Source: Muribaculaceae bacterium
GTDB lineage: Bacteria; Bacteroidota; Bacteroidia; Bacteroidales; Muribaculaceae
Direction of reading: 5' to 3'
NCBI GenBank assembly: GCA_022510385.1
Contig: JAFLTQ010000002.1
Coordinates: 146,658-210,657 of the forward strand
DNA: 64,000 bases
Shown: positions 44,700-51,933 of the stretch, one piece after another
Position numbering within the stretch: position 1 is the first letter of the stretch
Layout: each line of letters begins with the position of its first letter
Program-made: the position numbers and the translations under genes
Notes under the pieces: generated by a model
Seen by the model: the letters and a program-made list of their open reading frames with translations, nothing else
What the model was told of the DNA's origin: nothing
The model's database searches: none

Positions 44700-45629
44700 A
44701 TGAAAATCTTTATGCCGAAAATAATTATTCCAATTTTAATAGCACTTTTAAATAGCATTGGATGTCTTGCCAATAATGCTGAGTTTAACATCGCTACTTA
44801 TAATTTAAGACAACAAAATGCAAATGATGATAATAATGGAAACGGATGGAATATTCGTTGTCCGATAATTGCTCAGTTAATCCGGTTTCATGAATTTGAT
44901 ATTTTCGGCACCCAAGAGGGGTTTAAAAACCAACTTGAAGACCTGAAAGCTCTTCTCCCGGGATATGATTATATTGGAGTAGCTCGCGACGATGGCAAAA
45001 ATGAAGGAGAGCACTCTGCAATTTTTTATAATGTGGAAGAATTCGAATTATTGGACCATGGCGATTTTTGGCTTTCAGAAACTCCTGACCGACCAAGCAT
45101 AGGTTGGGATGCTGCTTGCATAAGAATTTGCACATGGGGAAAATTCCTGCATAAACCATCAAAAAAAGTATTTCAATTTTTAAATCTTCACTTAGACCAT
45201 GTAGGAACCACTGCTCGAAAAGAAAGTTGTAGGTTGCTGTTGAAAAAAATAAAAGATTTTAATCTGGATTTACCCACTTTCGTTAGTGGTGATTTCAATG
45301 TTGATCAACATAATGAAATTTATGGGATTCTCTCTGATTCAGACTTTTTAAGTGATTCTTTTGACTCCGCTCAATTTAAATATTCACTAAACGGGACATA
45401 TAATGCCTATCAGACTCAAGGTTTCACTGATAGCAGGATTGACCATATATTTATATCAGACAATATAAACGTAAAAAAATATGGTGTTCTTACCGATACG
45501 TATCGCTCTCTTTTGAACTCTCGTGAAACCTTACCACCGGGAGATGCACCTGCAGAAATTGAAATAAGGGATTATATTGCACGAACACCTTCAGATCATT
45601 TTCCGGTGATGATTAAGGTGGAATTTTGA
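44700..45629 (+). CDS. Exported endonuclease/exonuclease/phosphatase (EEP) fold protein
   Basis: This 309-residue protein has a signal-like N-terminus (IPILIALLNSIGCLANN). EEP motifs are in order: FNIATYNLRQQNAND (metal-binding Asn), DIFGTQEG (metal Glu), FLNLHLDHVGTTARK (catalytic His), FVSGDFNVDQHN (Asp/Asn) and PSDHFPVMIKV (final Asp-His). All catalytic residues look intact. The fold covers DNases, sphingomyelinases and sugar/inositol phosphatases. An exported member in an alpha-mannosidase PUL most plausibly removes phosphate from the glycan (phosphomannan) rather than cutting nucleic acid. It is the last right-wing gene, ahead of the terminator. Confidence 0.85.
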   Translation: MKIFMPKIIIPILIALLNSIGCLANNAEFNIATYNLRQQNANDDNNGNGWNIRCPIIAQLIRFHEFDIFGTQEGFKNQLEDLKALLPGYDYIGVARDDGKNEGEHSAIFYNVEEFELLDHGDFWLSETPDRPSIGWDAACIRICTWGKFLHKPSKKVFQFLNLHLDHVGTTARKESCRLLLKKIKDFNLDLPTFVSGDFNVDQHNEIYGILSDSDFLSDSFDSAQFKYSLNGTYNAYQTQGFTDSRIDHIFISDNINVKKYGVLTDTYRSLLNSRETLPPGDAPAEIEIRDYIARTPSDHFPVMIKVEF

Positions 45630-45660
45630 TAAATCAGAGAATAAGCAGATCTCTGTGACC

Positions 45661-45692
45661 GGTATGAAATGAAATTTTATTTCTTTCATACC
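45661..45692. terminator. Bidirectional terminator closing the PUL
   Basis: GGTATGAAA (45661-45669) pairs with TTTCATACC (45684-45692), and an inner GAAAT/ATTTC pair extends the stem around one bulged T. It lies between the convergent ends of the EEP gene and the DMT transporter gene, with T-rich sequence on the plus side. Confidence 0.75.
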
Positions 45693-45750
45693 ATTCTTAT
45701 ATATTAGAATACTTTTTATACGTTCTAAGCAAGGTTATATTTTCTTCATC

Positions 45751-46662
45751 TCAATTTAATCTTAAGATCATAATACCTATTACGACACATATCAGTCCCA
45801 AGTATTGAACCGGCCTGATTCTTTTCCTGACGGTTCCAAACCACCCGAACTTATCAATAGCTAAACTGTTGGCAAGGAGGCCGCAAATGCTTGTAACTAA
45901 TAATATTCCTATCCCCGTTTTGGATGCGAAGAATGCAAATCCTGTTACAAAAGTTCCACCTATTATTCCTCCCAGCCATGACCACCAGGGACGGTCAAAT
46001 GAAAATATCTGTGGGATATGGACTCTGTTAGCCGGGATAACTACAGCAATTGCAATCAAAACTATTGTGGCAGTAAAAAATGAAATAAAGGCTGCATGCA
46101 CAGATGAATACAATCCGATTGACAACAGACTGTTCATTGAGGGCTGCAGGGCAAAAATGGCACCTCCGCTAAACCCTATTACTTGCCATAAAAGCTTATT
46201 TTCACCTTTACTCCCGGAAGATTTCTGCCATATCACCATGAACATTCCCAATAAAATTATAAATACGGAAATGAATCTTAAAAATGTGAAGGGGAAATCA
46301 GGTGATTGTAATAATCCGAAACTATCTATGATTATCCCCATTATTATCTGACCCAACATCGGCATAAGGGCTGTCTGCATTGCTCCGAGTTTCGGGAAAA
46401 TAATGATGTTGACAGTAAGTCCCCATAATCCACAGATTCCTCCGAGCCAAGCCCACCAAGGAAGCGTTGTAAACAATTCCCGGTCTATTAATACACCTCC
46501 TTTTTCACAAAGGGTAACTATCAGAAGAAAGATTGTTCCCACTGAGAAAGATACCAAGGAGGCTATAAATGGAGACACCACAGACTGTCGCAAACGTGAG
46601 TTAGCTGCAGTCTGTATGGGGGTAAGAACTCCTAAAAAGAATATGGGTATCAGATACCACAT
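45751..46662 (-). CDS. DMT-superfamily transporter (DUF606/YdcZ-like)
   Basis: This 303-residue protein has about ten hydrophobic helices arranged as two similar halves, each with W-W-[AS]-WLGG-[IC] (PWWAWLGGICG near residue 67 and PWWSWLGGIIGG near residue 225). That internal repeat, with P-x-Q-x-x-xN-x-x-L/LQPSMNSLL, is typical of DUF606-type drug/metabolite transporters. The substrate is unknown. It is convergent with the PUL and has its own probable -7 box 42 bases upstream, so I see no functional link to glycan use. Confidence 0.85.
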   Translation of the reverse strand: MWYLIPIFFLGVLTPIQTAANSRLRQSVVSPFIASLVSFSVGTIFLLIVTLCEKGGVLIDRELFTTLPWWAWLGGICGLWGLTVNIIIFPKLGAMQTALMPMLGQIIMGIIIDSFGLLQSPDFPFTFLRFISVFIILLGMFMVIWQKSSGSKGENKLLWQVIGFSGGAIFALQPSMNSLLSIGLYSSVHAAFISFFTATIVLIAIAVVIPANRVHIPQIFSFDRPWWSWLGGIIGGTFVTGFAFFASKTGIGILLVTSICGLLANSLAIDKFGWFGTVRKRIRPVQYLGLICVVIGIMILRLN

Positions 46663-46703
46663 AGTATTGTTTAGTTCCTATACTTTTTTATAAATAGACT
46701 TGG

Positions 46704-46711
46704 CAAAATTA
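46704..46711 (-). promoter_or_regulatory. Putative -7 element for the DMT transporter
   Basis: The minus strand reads TAATTTTG, matching TAnnTTTG, 41 bases before the ATG at 46662. No -33 box was recognised. Confidence 0.35.
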
Positions 46712-46780
46712 TATTAAATCAAGAACAATCCCATTGTTTTAAAGCTCAAAATTGCGTTGCCGTCAGGCTCTTTACGCAAA

Positions 46781-46810
46781 AGTGACATCGGAGTTATTTC
46801 CGATGCCACT
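46781..46810 (-). terminator. Terminator after the P-loop kinase gene
   Basis: On the minus strand AGTGGCATCGGA and TCCGATGTCACT form a 12-bp stem with one G-T pair and a 6-base loop, followed by TTTTGCG. It begins 40 bases after the kinase stop at 46850. Confidence 0.7.
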
Positions 46811-46849
46811 TCTTAATTTTATACTGAGGTAAAATGTAATGAATTCCTT

Positions 46850-47356
46850 TTAGAGGATATCGGTATTTTTAAAAATAAAATCTGTTTCATCCGCTTGTGG
46901 ACGCTCAAAACCATTCCAATATTCAGAAAATTGTTCTTCAGTCACTAACAAGTCTTCTGCACTGTTTCCTTTTCTAAGTGAAAGGCGACGCCATAACTCT
47001 TCCTTTCCTGCAGAACAATAAATAAATACGGGTTTGACGTTGACTGTTTTGCATATATTTCGCACTTCATCTCGAACGACACGCTTACAGTTGGTGGAAT
47101 CCATCACAACGTTATGTCCCGACTTAAGCAGGGTCAGAAGGCGGTTTCTTATTTCCTGGTTACACTGTTTAAACAGTTCTTTTTGTTCTTCTTGGGTTAA
47201 TTCATAGAGTTTGGTTCCCACTCTTTCCCATATAAGATTATCTGTAGAAAGCCGAATAAATCCTTCCTTCTCCAACTGACGGGCATAATGGGTCTTACCC
47301 GACCCACTAATTCCACACATTATTATAGCCTGAGTTTTAGTGTCAGATTTCTTCAT
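46850..47356 (-). CDS. P-loop AAA-type kinase-like protein
   Basis: This 168-residue cytoplasmic protein opens with a Walker A motif, MCGISGSGKTHYA, at ~13-25, followed by FIRLSTDNLIWERVG and NVVMDSTNCKRVVRDEV, and a C-terminal arginine-rich lid (WRRLSLRKGN). This layout is that of small ATP-dependent kinases related to polynucleotide kinase 5'-domains and zeta-toxin-like phosphotransferases. The substrate is not identifiable. It starts inside the end of the DUF362 gene with a 14-base overlap, so the two are translated together, which hints at a shared role. Confidence 0.75.
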   Translation of the reverse strand: MKKSDTKTQAIIMCGISGSGKTHYARQLEKEGFIRLSTDNLIWERVGTKLYELTQEEQKELFKQCNQEIRNRLLTLLKSGHNVVMDSTNCKRVVRDEVRNICKTVNVKPVFIYCSAGKEELWRRLSLRKGNSAEDLLVTEEQFSEYWNGFERPQADETDFIFKNTDIL

Positions 47357-48248
47357 CAGGTGTTGAGGGTTCGATTATTATAAGTTCATAATCGTTGCTA
47401 CCCAAGCCCAATTCTTCAGCATATTCGAGTAGATACGTGCCGTTACGCTCTTCAATTCTTTCAATAAGATGCACTTTACCGGGGTCTTTTGAGGCATAAA
47501 CAGCGTCAACACAAGCACGGTCAACAGCCACAGGATCCAGAGATGCGAATATCCCTATATCTTCCATCTTGATCGGTTCAGGGTCAGCGCAGCAGTCACA
47601 ATCTACAGATAGATTATTGGCTACATTTATAAAGAGTATATTGTCGCCTGTGTGATCAAAAACAGATTCACAAGCCTCAGCCATTGATTCAAGAAAATCA
47701 TTCTGGGGCGGCACATTTTCCCAGTCAACAGGCACCATCTTTGATTTCCCTGCTGTATGTATCCATGCTTTACCGGAAGATGAAGCTATGCCAATCGCCA
47801 CATTTTTCAGAGCTCCCCCAAATCCGGCCATCGGATGTCCCTTGAAATGAGAAAGAACCATTGTGAAGTCATAATCCGGATAATTTTTCCCTACATAATT
47901 TTCCTTGAGGTGTTTTCCTTTCCTTACCGGTAGAGCCACATCTCCCTCAGCATCCATAATATTTACTTCAGCAATTGCCGTAAATCCATGCTCTGCTGCT
48001 GTTTGAAGATGATCCTGTGAATTCAAACGCCTTCCTTCGTAAGCCGTGTTGCACTCTACAATAGTACCGTCGACCAAATGAACCAGACCTTTTATAACAT
48101 CAGTGCTGAGATGGTTAGGATTACCGGCTTCTCCTGTTGACAGCTTTACAGCAACTCTTCCTTTGGCTTCTCTGCCAAGAGCCTTATAAACTTTTATCAG
48201 ATTGACTGCTGTTATACGCGGGCAGAAATAAACTTTTGATTTACTCAT
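47343..48248 (-). CDS. DUF362 domain-containing protein
   Basis: This 301-residue cytoplasmic protein matches the DUF362 pattern: KVYFCPRITAVNLIKVY, GRVAVKLSTGEAGNPNHL, LSHFKGHPMAGFGGALKNVAIG and DPVAVDRACVDAVY. A cysteine cluster, VDCDCCADPEP near residue 215, may bind metal, but there is no classic C-terminal ferredoxin domain of the kind many DUF362 proteins carry. Function is unknown; several relatives are annotated as iron-sulfur proteins. It has a TAATTTTG box 26 bases upstream and overlaps the P-loop kinase gene. Confidence 0.85.
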   Translation of the reverse strand: MSKSKVYFCPRITAVNLIKVYKALGREAKGRVAVKLSTGEAGNPNHLSTDVIKGLVHLVDGTIVECNTAYEGRRLNSQDHLQTAAEHGFTAIAEVNIMDAEGDVALPVRKGKHLKENYVGKNYPDYDFTMVLSHFKGHPMAGFGGALKNVAIGIASSSGKAWIHTAGKSKMVPVDWENVPPQNDFLESMAEACESVFDHTGDNILFINVANNLSVDCDCCADPEPIKMEDIGIFASLDPVAVDRACVDAVYASKDPGKVHLIERIEERNGTYLLEYAEELGLGSNDYELIIIEPSTPDEEI

Positions 48249-48273
48249 AGGGTTAATCTTAATTTAATCGACC

Positions 48274-48281
48274 CAAAATTA
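48274..48281 (-). promoter_or_regulatory. Putative -7 element for the DUF362-kinase pair
   Basis: The minus strand reads TAATTTTG (TAnnTTTG), 25 bases before the ATG at 48248, within the 67-base gap after the DXS-like gene. Confidence 0.35.
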
Positions 48282-48315
48282 ATATTTTATCTTCAAATAT
48301 TAATAAAGAATCTAT

Positions 48316-50076
48316 TTAACTAAGCGCCCCTATTATCTGATTGGCTATTTGTTCCGGCAAAAGATTGTTTTTAGCTTCAAGATCTTTGGTTCTATATCTA
48401 TTTTCAAATTTTTTGGCTAATCCAAAATTCATAACCCTCAAATCTGAAGGTCCTAACACGGATGCTATCCTTTCTCCGAATCCTCCTTCCAGAGATCCAT
48501 CTTCTATAGTTACGACCAGTTCATGATCCTTCTTCAATTCATTAAGCAAATTGACATCCACTCCCGACACGAAACGCGGATTTATCAATGTTGCATTTAT
48601 ATCCTTATTTTGTTTTAAAAGGTCTGCAACTTGCTTGGCTTTGACATAAAAATCACCGGCTCCGATTATTGCTACCCTTTCACCCTTTCTTATAATCTTA
48701 ATTTTATTTATGTCTGAGTAATCATCATCAACGTCATAATCGGAATGTTCAAATGAATAAGTCGGTACTCTTACCGCCACTTTATATTGGTCTTGCCTGT
48801 AACCCCACTCAAGCATTGCCTTTAATTCTTCAACATTTGCCGGGGCCAAATATATAATTTCCGGCATTGAACTTAAAAAAGGAATGTCCCAAAATCCAAG
48901 ATGTGTTTTATCATTTATACCTCGGATGCCGGATAGCAAAACAGGAAGTAAGGCAGGAGAATTATCCATAGCCCAATCTTCAATCAACTGGTCGTAAGCT
49001 CTTTGCATGAAAGTAGCACATATAGGATAGACTACCTTGGCTCCTCCCCTTGCTGCTCCTGACATTACTGAAACCCCGCTTTGTTCGGCAATATCTACAT
49101 CGATAAATTGTTTGCCGGCTAATTCCCTTTCTTTTTCCATAAACCCAAATTCCTCCGGAGTGGCTGAAGAAACAATTAACAAGTCTTTGTCATCTTCTAA
49201 TTTTTGGAGTAGAAAGTCCTTCAAAACATTCGAATAAGACTCACCTTCAGATATCTCTTTTAAGTTTCCTGTAGCTATATCATAAGGATTGTGAGAATGA
49301 AATTCTTCACGATATTTCTCTGCGGGAACATAACCTTTTCCTTTTTGAGTGTTAACATGCACAACAATCGGATGATCAATGTCTTTTACTCTTTCCAATA
49401 CTTCTATGCAAGCTTTCATATCGTTACCCTCCGATAAATAAATATAGTCCCAACCGAAGGCTTTGAATATATTATTATCACTGGTGCCGTCAGTTTCCCT
49501 TAAAGCTTGCAAACTTCTATACATTGCGCCAAAATTAGGGGCTATCGCCATCTGATTGTCATTTATGATGACTATAAAGTTACCTTTTACATTCCCCCCT
49601 ATATTCAGACCTTCCAAAGCTTCTCCTCCACTCAATGAACCATCACCAATTAGAGCAACTATACGGTGATTTTCTTTTTTTAGTTCTCTGGCTTTTGCAA
49701 GACCGGTGCATAGAGAAACCGACGGAGAGGTATGGCCCGCATAAAATATATCATATTCAGGACTCTCTTCCGGGTAGGTGTATTCATCTACATCATAAAA
49801 TTTTTCCGGATTGATATATCCCTCGGCTCTTCCTGTCAACATCTTATGGGCAAACGCTTGATGAGATACATCATAAACCAATTTATCTTCAGGAGCATTA
49901 AACACATAGTGCATTGCCGTAATGATTTCTACAGCTCCAAGATTAGGGCTTACATGGCCTCCGATATTGGAAGTCCGAAACAAAATAGCTTGCCTCATTT
50001 GATCGGCAAGATCCTCTAATTCTTCTATCGAAAGAGATTTAATATCTTGAGGATTTTTTATATCTTTTAATAACAT
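48316..50076 (-). CDS. 1-deoxy-D-xylulose-5-phosphate synthase-like transketolase
   Basis: This 586-residue cytoplasmic enzyme has the DXS order of domains. An N-terminal ThDP-binding region shows SNIGGHVSPNLGAVE, GDGSLSGGEALEGLN and INDNQMAIAPNFG. A central pyrimidine domain carries the catalytic Glu in DVDIAEQSGVSVMSG, and a C-terminal transketolase domain contains VVTIEDGSLEGGFG. It would condense pyruvate with glyceraldehyde 3-phosphate for isoprenoid and thiamin precursors. It is shorter than typical DXS (~620-640) and reads DVSHQAFAHKMLTG where DXS usually has DVGHQ, so it may be a second, specialised paralogue rather than the housekeeping enzyme. It appears to be transcribed alone. Confidence 0.85.
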   Translation of the reverse strand: MLLKDIKNPQDIKSLSIEELEDLADQMRQAILFRTSNIGGHVSPNLGAVEIITAMHYVFNAPEDKLVYDVSHQAFAHKMLTGRAEGYINPEKFYDVDEYTYPEESPEYDIFYAGHTSPSVSLCTGLAKARELKKENHRIVALIGDGSLSGGEALEGLNIGGNVKGNFIVIINDNQMAIAPNFGAMYRSLQALRETDGTSDNNIFKAFGWDYIYLSEGNDMKACIEVLERVKDIDHPIVVHVNTQKGKGYVPAEKYREEFHSHNPYDIATGNLKEISEGESYSNVLKDFLLQKLEDDKDLLIVSSATPEEFGFMEKERELAGKQFIDVDIAEQSGVSVMSGAARGGAKVVYPICATFMQRAYDQLIEDWAMDNSPALLPVLLSGIRGINDKTHLGFWDIPFLSSMPEIIYLAPANVEELKAMLEWGYRQDQYKVAVRVPTYSFEHSDYDVDDDYSDINKIKIIRKGERVAIIGAGDFYVKAKQVADLLKQNKDINATLINPRFVSGVDVNLLNELKKDHELVVTIEDGSLEGGFGERIASVLGPSDLRVMNFGLAKKFENRYRTKDLEAKNNLLPEQIANQIIGALS

Positions 50077-50220
50077 AATAGATGAATTTAACTTGTTGGT
50101 AATTAATTAACTTTCTTATTATATTAACAAATTCAATTTAATAAAGTTGATGTTAATTATTTTTTTGTATTTCCACAATCCTAATCTGAAGGATATCTAC
50201 CTTACCAACCCCTATTATGC

Positions 50221-50252
50221 AAAAAAAAGGAGTTTATCTCATGATAAACTCC
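50221..50252 (-). terminator. Intrinsic terminator of the SDR gene
   Basis: GGAGTTTATC (50229-50238) and GATAAACTCC (50243-50252) form a perfect 10-bp stem with loop TCAT. Read on the minus strand it is followed by eight Ts. It lies 35 bases after the SDR stop and is the most canonical terminator in the window. Confidence 0.9.
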
Positions 50253-50286
50253 GTTGAAATGTAAAATGGATTCTATATCTAATTTT

Positions 50287-51054
50287 TTATACTGCTGTAT
50301 ATCCGCCATCAACCGGTAAAATAGCCCCCGTGACGTAGGATGCTTCATCGCTTGCAAGGAATATTGCGGCAGCGTTCAGTTCTCCTTCCCTACCGTAACG
50401 ACCCAATGGAACTGTTCTTCTCATATATTCCTGGAAAAATTCTGTTTCCAATGTATCAATAGTCAGTTCCGTGGCAAAATATCCCGGACAAATGGCATTA
50501 CAAGTAATATTATATTTTGCAAGCTCGGCTGCCATCGCACGTGTCATGTTTACAACTCCTCCTTTGGTTGCATGATAAGCCACAACATCCATTGCAGTGT
50601 TACCTACCAAACCATACATCGAAGCAATATTTATAATTCTTCCATAATTATGTTTTTTCATGATATTACCGAATGCACGGGATACTTTAAACACGCTTGT
50701 GAAGTCGGTATCTACAGTAAAATCCCATTCTTCATCAGTTGTGTCAAGAACTCCTGTACCTTTATTGGCTCCTGCACAGTTCACCAGAATATCAACTTTC
50801 CCAAATTCTTCTTCCACAATAGCGGCGGCTCCGTTTACAGATTCAGTATCTGTTACATCACATTTTACAGGAAGCACCTTCACTCCATACTTCATACTGA
50901 TTTCCTCAGCCAAAGCCGAAAGTTTTTCAATTCTTCTTGCCGTGATTACAACATCAGCTCCTTGTTCTGCAAATCCTTTTGCCATTTGGGCTCCAAGTCC
51001 GCTGCTGGCTCCGGATACAACTGCTACTCTTCCTTTTAGACTAAACATTTTCAC
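50287..51054 (-). CDS. Short-chain dehydrogenase/reductase (gluconate 5-dehydrogenase-like)
   Basis: This 255-residue cytoplasmic oxidoreductase has the classical SDR nucleotide motif VSGASSGLGAQMA, the NAG motif VNCAGANKGTG, INIASMYG with the catalytic Ser region and YHATKGG with the Tyr/Lys pair, then CPGYFATELT. ARRIEKL after the second strand suggests an NADP preference. It resembles sugar-acid dehydrogenases such as gluconate 5-dehydrogenases, but substrates of classical SDRs are hard to predict. ATG at 51054 or two codons later are both possible starts. It is a single-gene unit ended by a strong terminator. Confidence 0.88.
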   Translation of the reverse strand: MKMFSLKGRVAVVSGASSGLGAQMAKGFAEQGADVVITARRIEKLSALAEEISMKYGVKVLPVKCDVTDTESVNGAAAIVEEEFGKVDILVNCAGANKGTGVLDTTDEEWDFTVDTDFTSVFKVSRAFGNIMKKHNYGRIINIASMYGLVGNTAMDVVAYHATKGGVVNMTRAMAAELAKYNITCNAICPGYFATELTIDTLETEFFQEYMRRTVPLGRYGREGELNAAAIFLASDEASYVTGAILPVDGGYTAV

Positions 51055-51120
51055 TCAAATTTTAAGGTTATTATTTAATTGTTGTGATATTAGGCATAAC
51101 GGGTAATTGGATCGCTGTTT

Positions 51121-51139
51121 GGAAAGAATATTTCTTTCC
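51121..51139 (-). terminator. Short hairpin after the 202-residue protein gene
   Basis: GGAAAGAA (51121-51128) and TTCTTTCC (51132-51139) form a perfect 8-bp stem with a 3-base loop, eight bases past the stop at 51147. No T-tract follows on the minus strand, so termination is uncertain. Confidence 0.4.
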
Positions 51140-51146
51140 GGTATTC

Positions 51147-51755
51147 CTATTTAGTCAGCGGTCCTATATAGTCTGCTTTTAATTTTTCAAATTCCGGTAG
51201 GGAAATAATTCTATAGTGGAATTTATAATTATTATTATAGTTATCACTGTGATGAATAGGGAAATTTTTTGTGGCAATTTTTTCATTTATAAAAGCCCTG
51301 TCATTTTCCTCATTAATAAAATGATATCCTTTAGCTTGGAGAATGCTGTCTATTTGCATCCATTCAGAAATCCAATATTCATCATCGGGCTTTTCAACTC
51401 TATTCAAACTGTTTTGAAAGGCCTTAAAATATGTATCTGCAGGAATTATCCCTTTTCTAATGAGATCTAAATTTACTCTTACAAAATTCTTTCCTTCTCC
51501 GGTAAATTCAAATTCCGGACCATCCCAATCTGTGGTATCTTTTAATTCTGACAAAAAATATCTTTTTGCCGCTATGGAATCACCCAAAAGATGCCCCGGT
51601 CCAAAATTATCTTGATAAAAAGACTTATAGATATCAACAAGTTGAGACCCGGGGTAATTTTTTACCAAATAATCCACTGCTTCTTCTTTCGTTATCGCCG
51701 ACGAAGTTAAGTGAAAAGTCAATAAAAACAATAGGATTTTTATAAAATTTCTCAT
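51147..51755 (-). CDS. Exported protein of unknown function
   Basis: This 202-residue protein has a signal peptide (IKILLFLLTFHLTSSA). The mature part begins ITKEEAVDYLVKNYPGSQLVDIYKSF and carries a conserved-looking YQDNFGPGHLLGDS motif and a YNNNYKFHYRIISLPEF end. I recognise it as the kind of protein common in Bacteroidales but know no function for it. No lipobox, repeats or enzymatic signature were found. It sits alone between hairpins. Confidence 0.7.
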   Translation of the reverse strand: MRNFIKILLFLLTFHLTSSAITKEEAVDYLVKNYPGSQLVDIYKSFYQDNFGPGHLLGDSIAAKRYFLSELKDTTDWDGPEFEFTGEGKNFVRVNLDLIRKGIIPADTYFKAFQNSLNRVEKPDDEYWISEWMQIDSILQAKGYHFINEENDRAFINEKIATKNFPIHHSDNYNNNYKFHYRIISLPEFEKLKADYIGPLTK

Positions 51756-51791
51756 ATATAAGAATACCTTTTTTCATTTTTTAACAAAACA

Positions 51792-51821
51792 ACGGATATG
51801 GTTTTAATGTTCCATATCCGT
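51792..51821 (-). terminator. Terminator downstream of the alcohol dehydrogenase gene
   Basis: ACGGATATGG (51792-51801) and CCATATCCGT (51812-51821) form a perfect 10-bp stem with a 10-base loop; on the minus strand it is followed by TGTTTTGTT. It lies 112 bases beyond the dehydrogenase stop, past an in-frame coding-like stretch. Confidence 0.75.
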
Positions 51822-51834
51822 AAAATAAATTCAT

Positions 51835-51933
51835 TTAAAAATTATAACCGGAATAGCCATCTATTTCAGTGACAAGATGATATTTATAATTAGCTTTAAT
51901 TTTAGCTATCTGTTCCGGTGTGAATTTTTTGAT
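51835..51933 (-). other. In-frame, stop-free extension beyond the alcohol dehydrogenase stop
   Basis: Directly after the TAA at 51936-51934, in the same frame, 32 sense codons continue to a TAA at 51837-51835. They encode a plausible peptide including KKFTPEQIAKIKANYKY and TEIDGYSGYNF. There is no ATG. It may be a remnant of a neighbouring gene's 3' end, rare readthrough, or chance. Confidence 0.4.

Noticed and set aside
45630..45750. Mobile element or integration site at the PUL boundary
   Set aside because: No direct repeats, tRNA, integrase or transposase were found; the gap is explained by a bidirectional terminator.
45869..46351. 160-codon plus-strand frame over the DMT transporter
   Set aside because: Antisense to a convincing ten-helix transporter; its sequence shows no fold signature.
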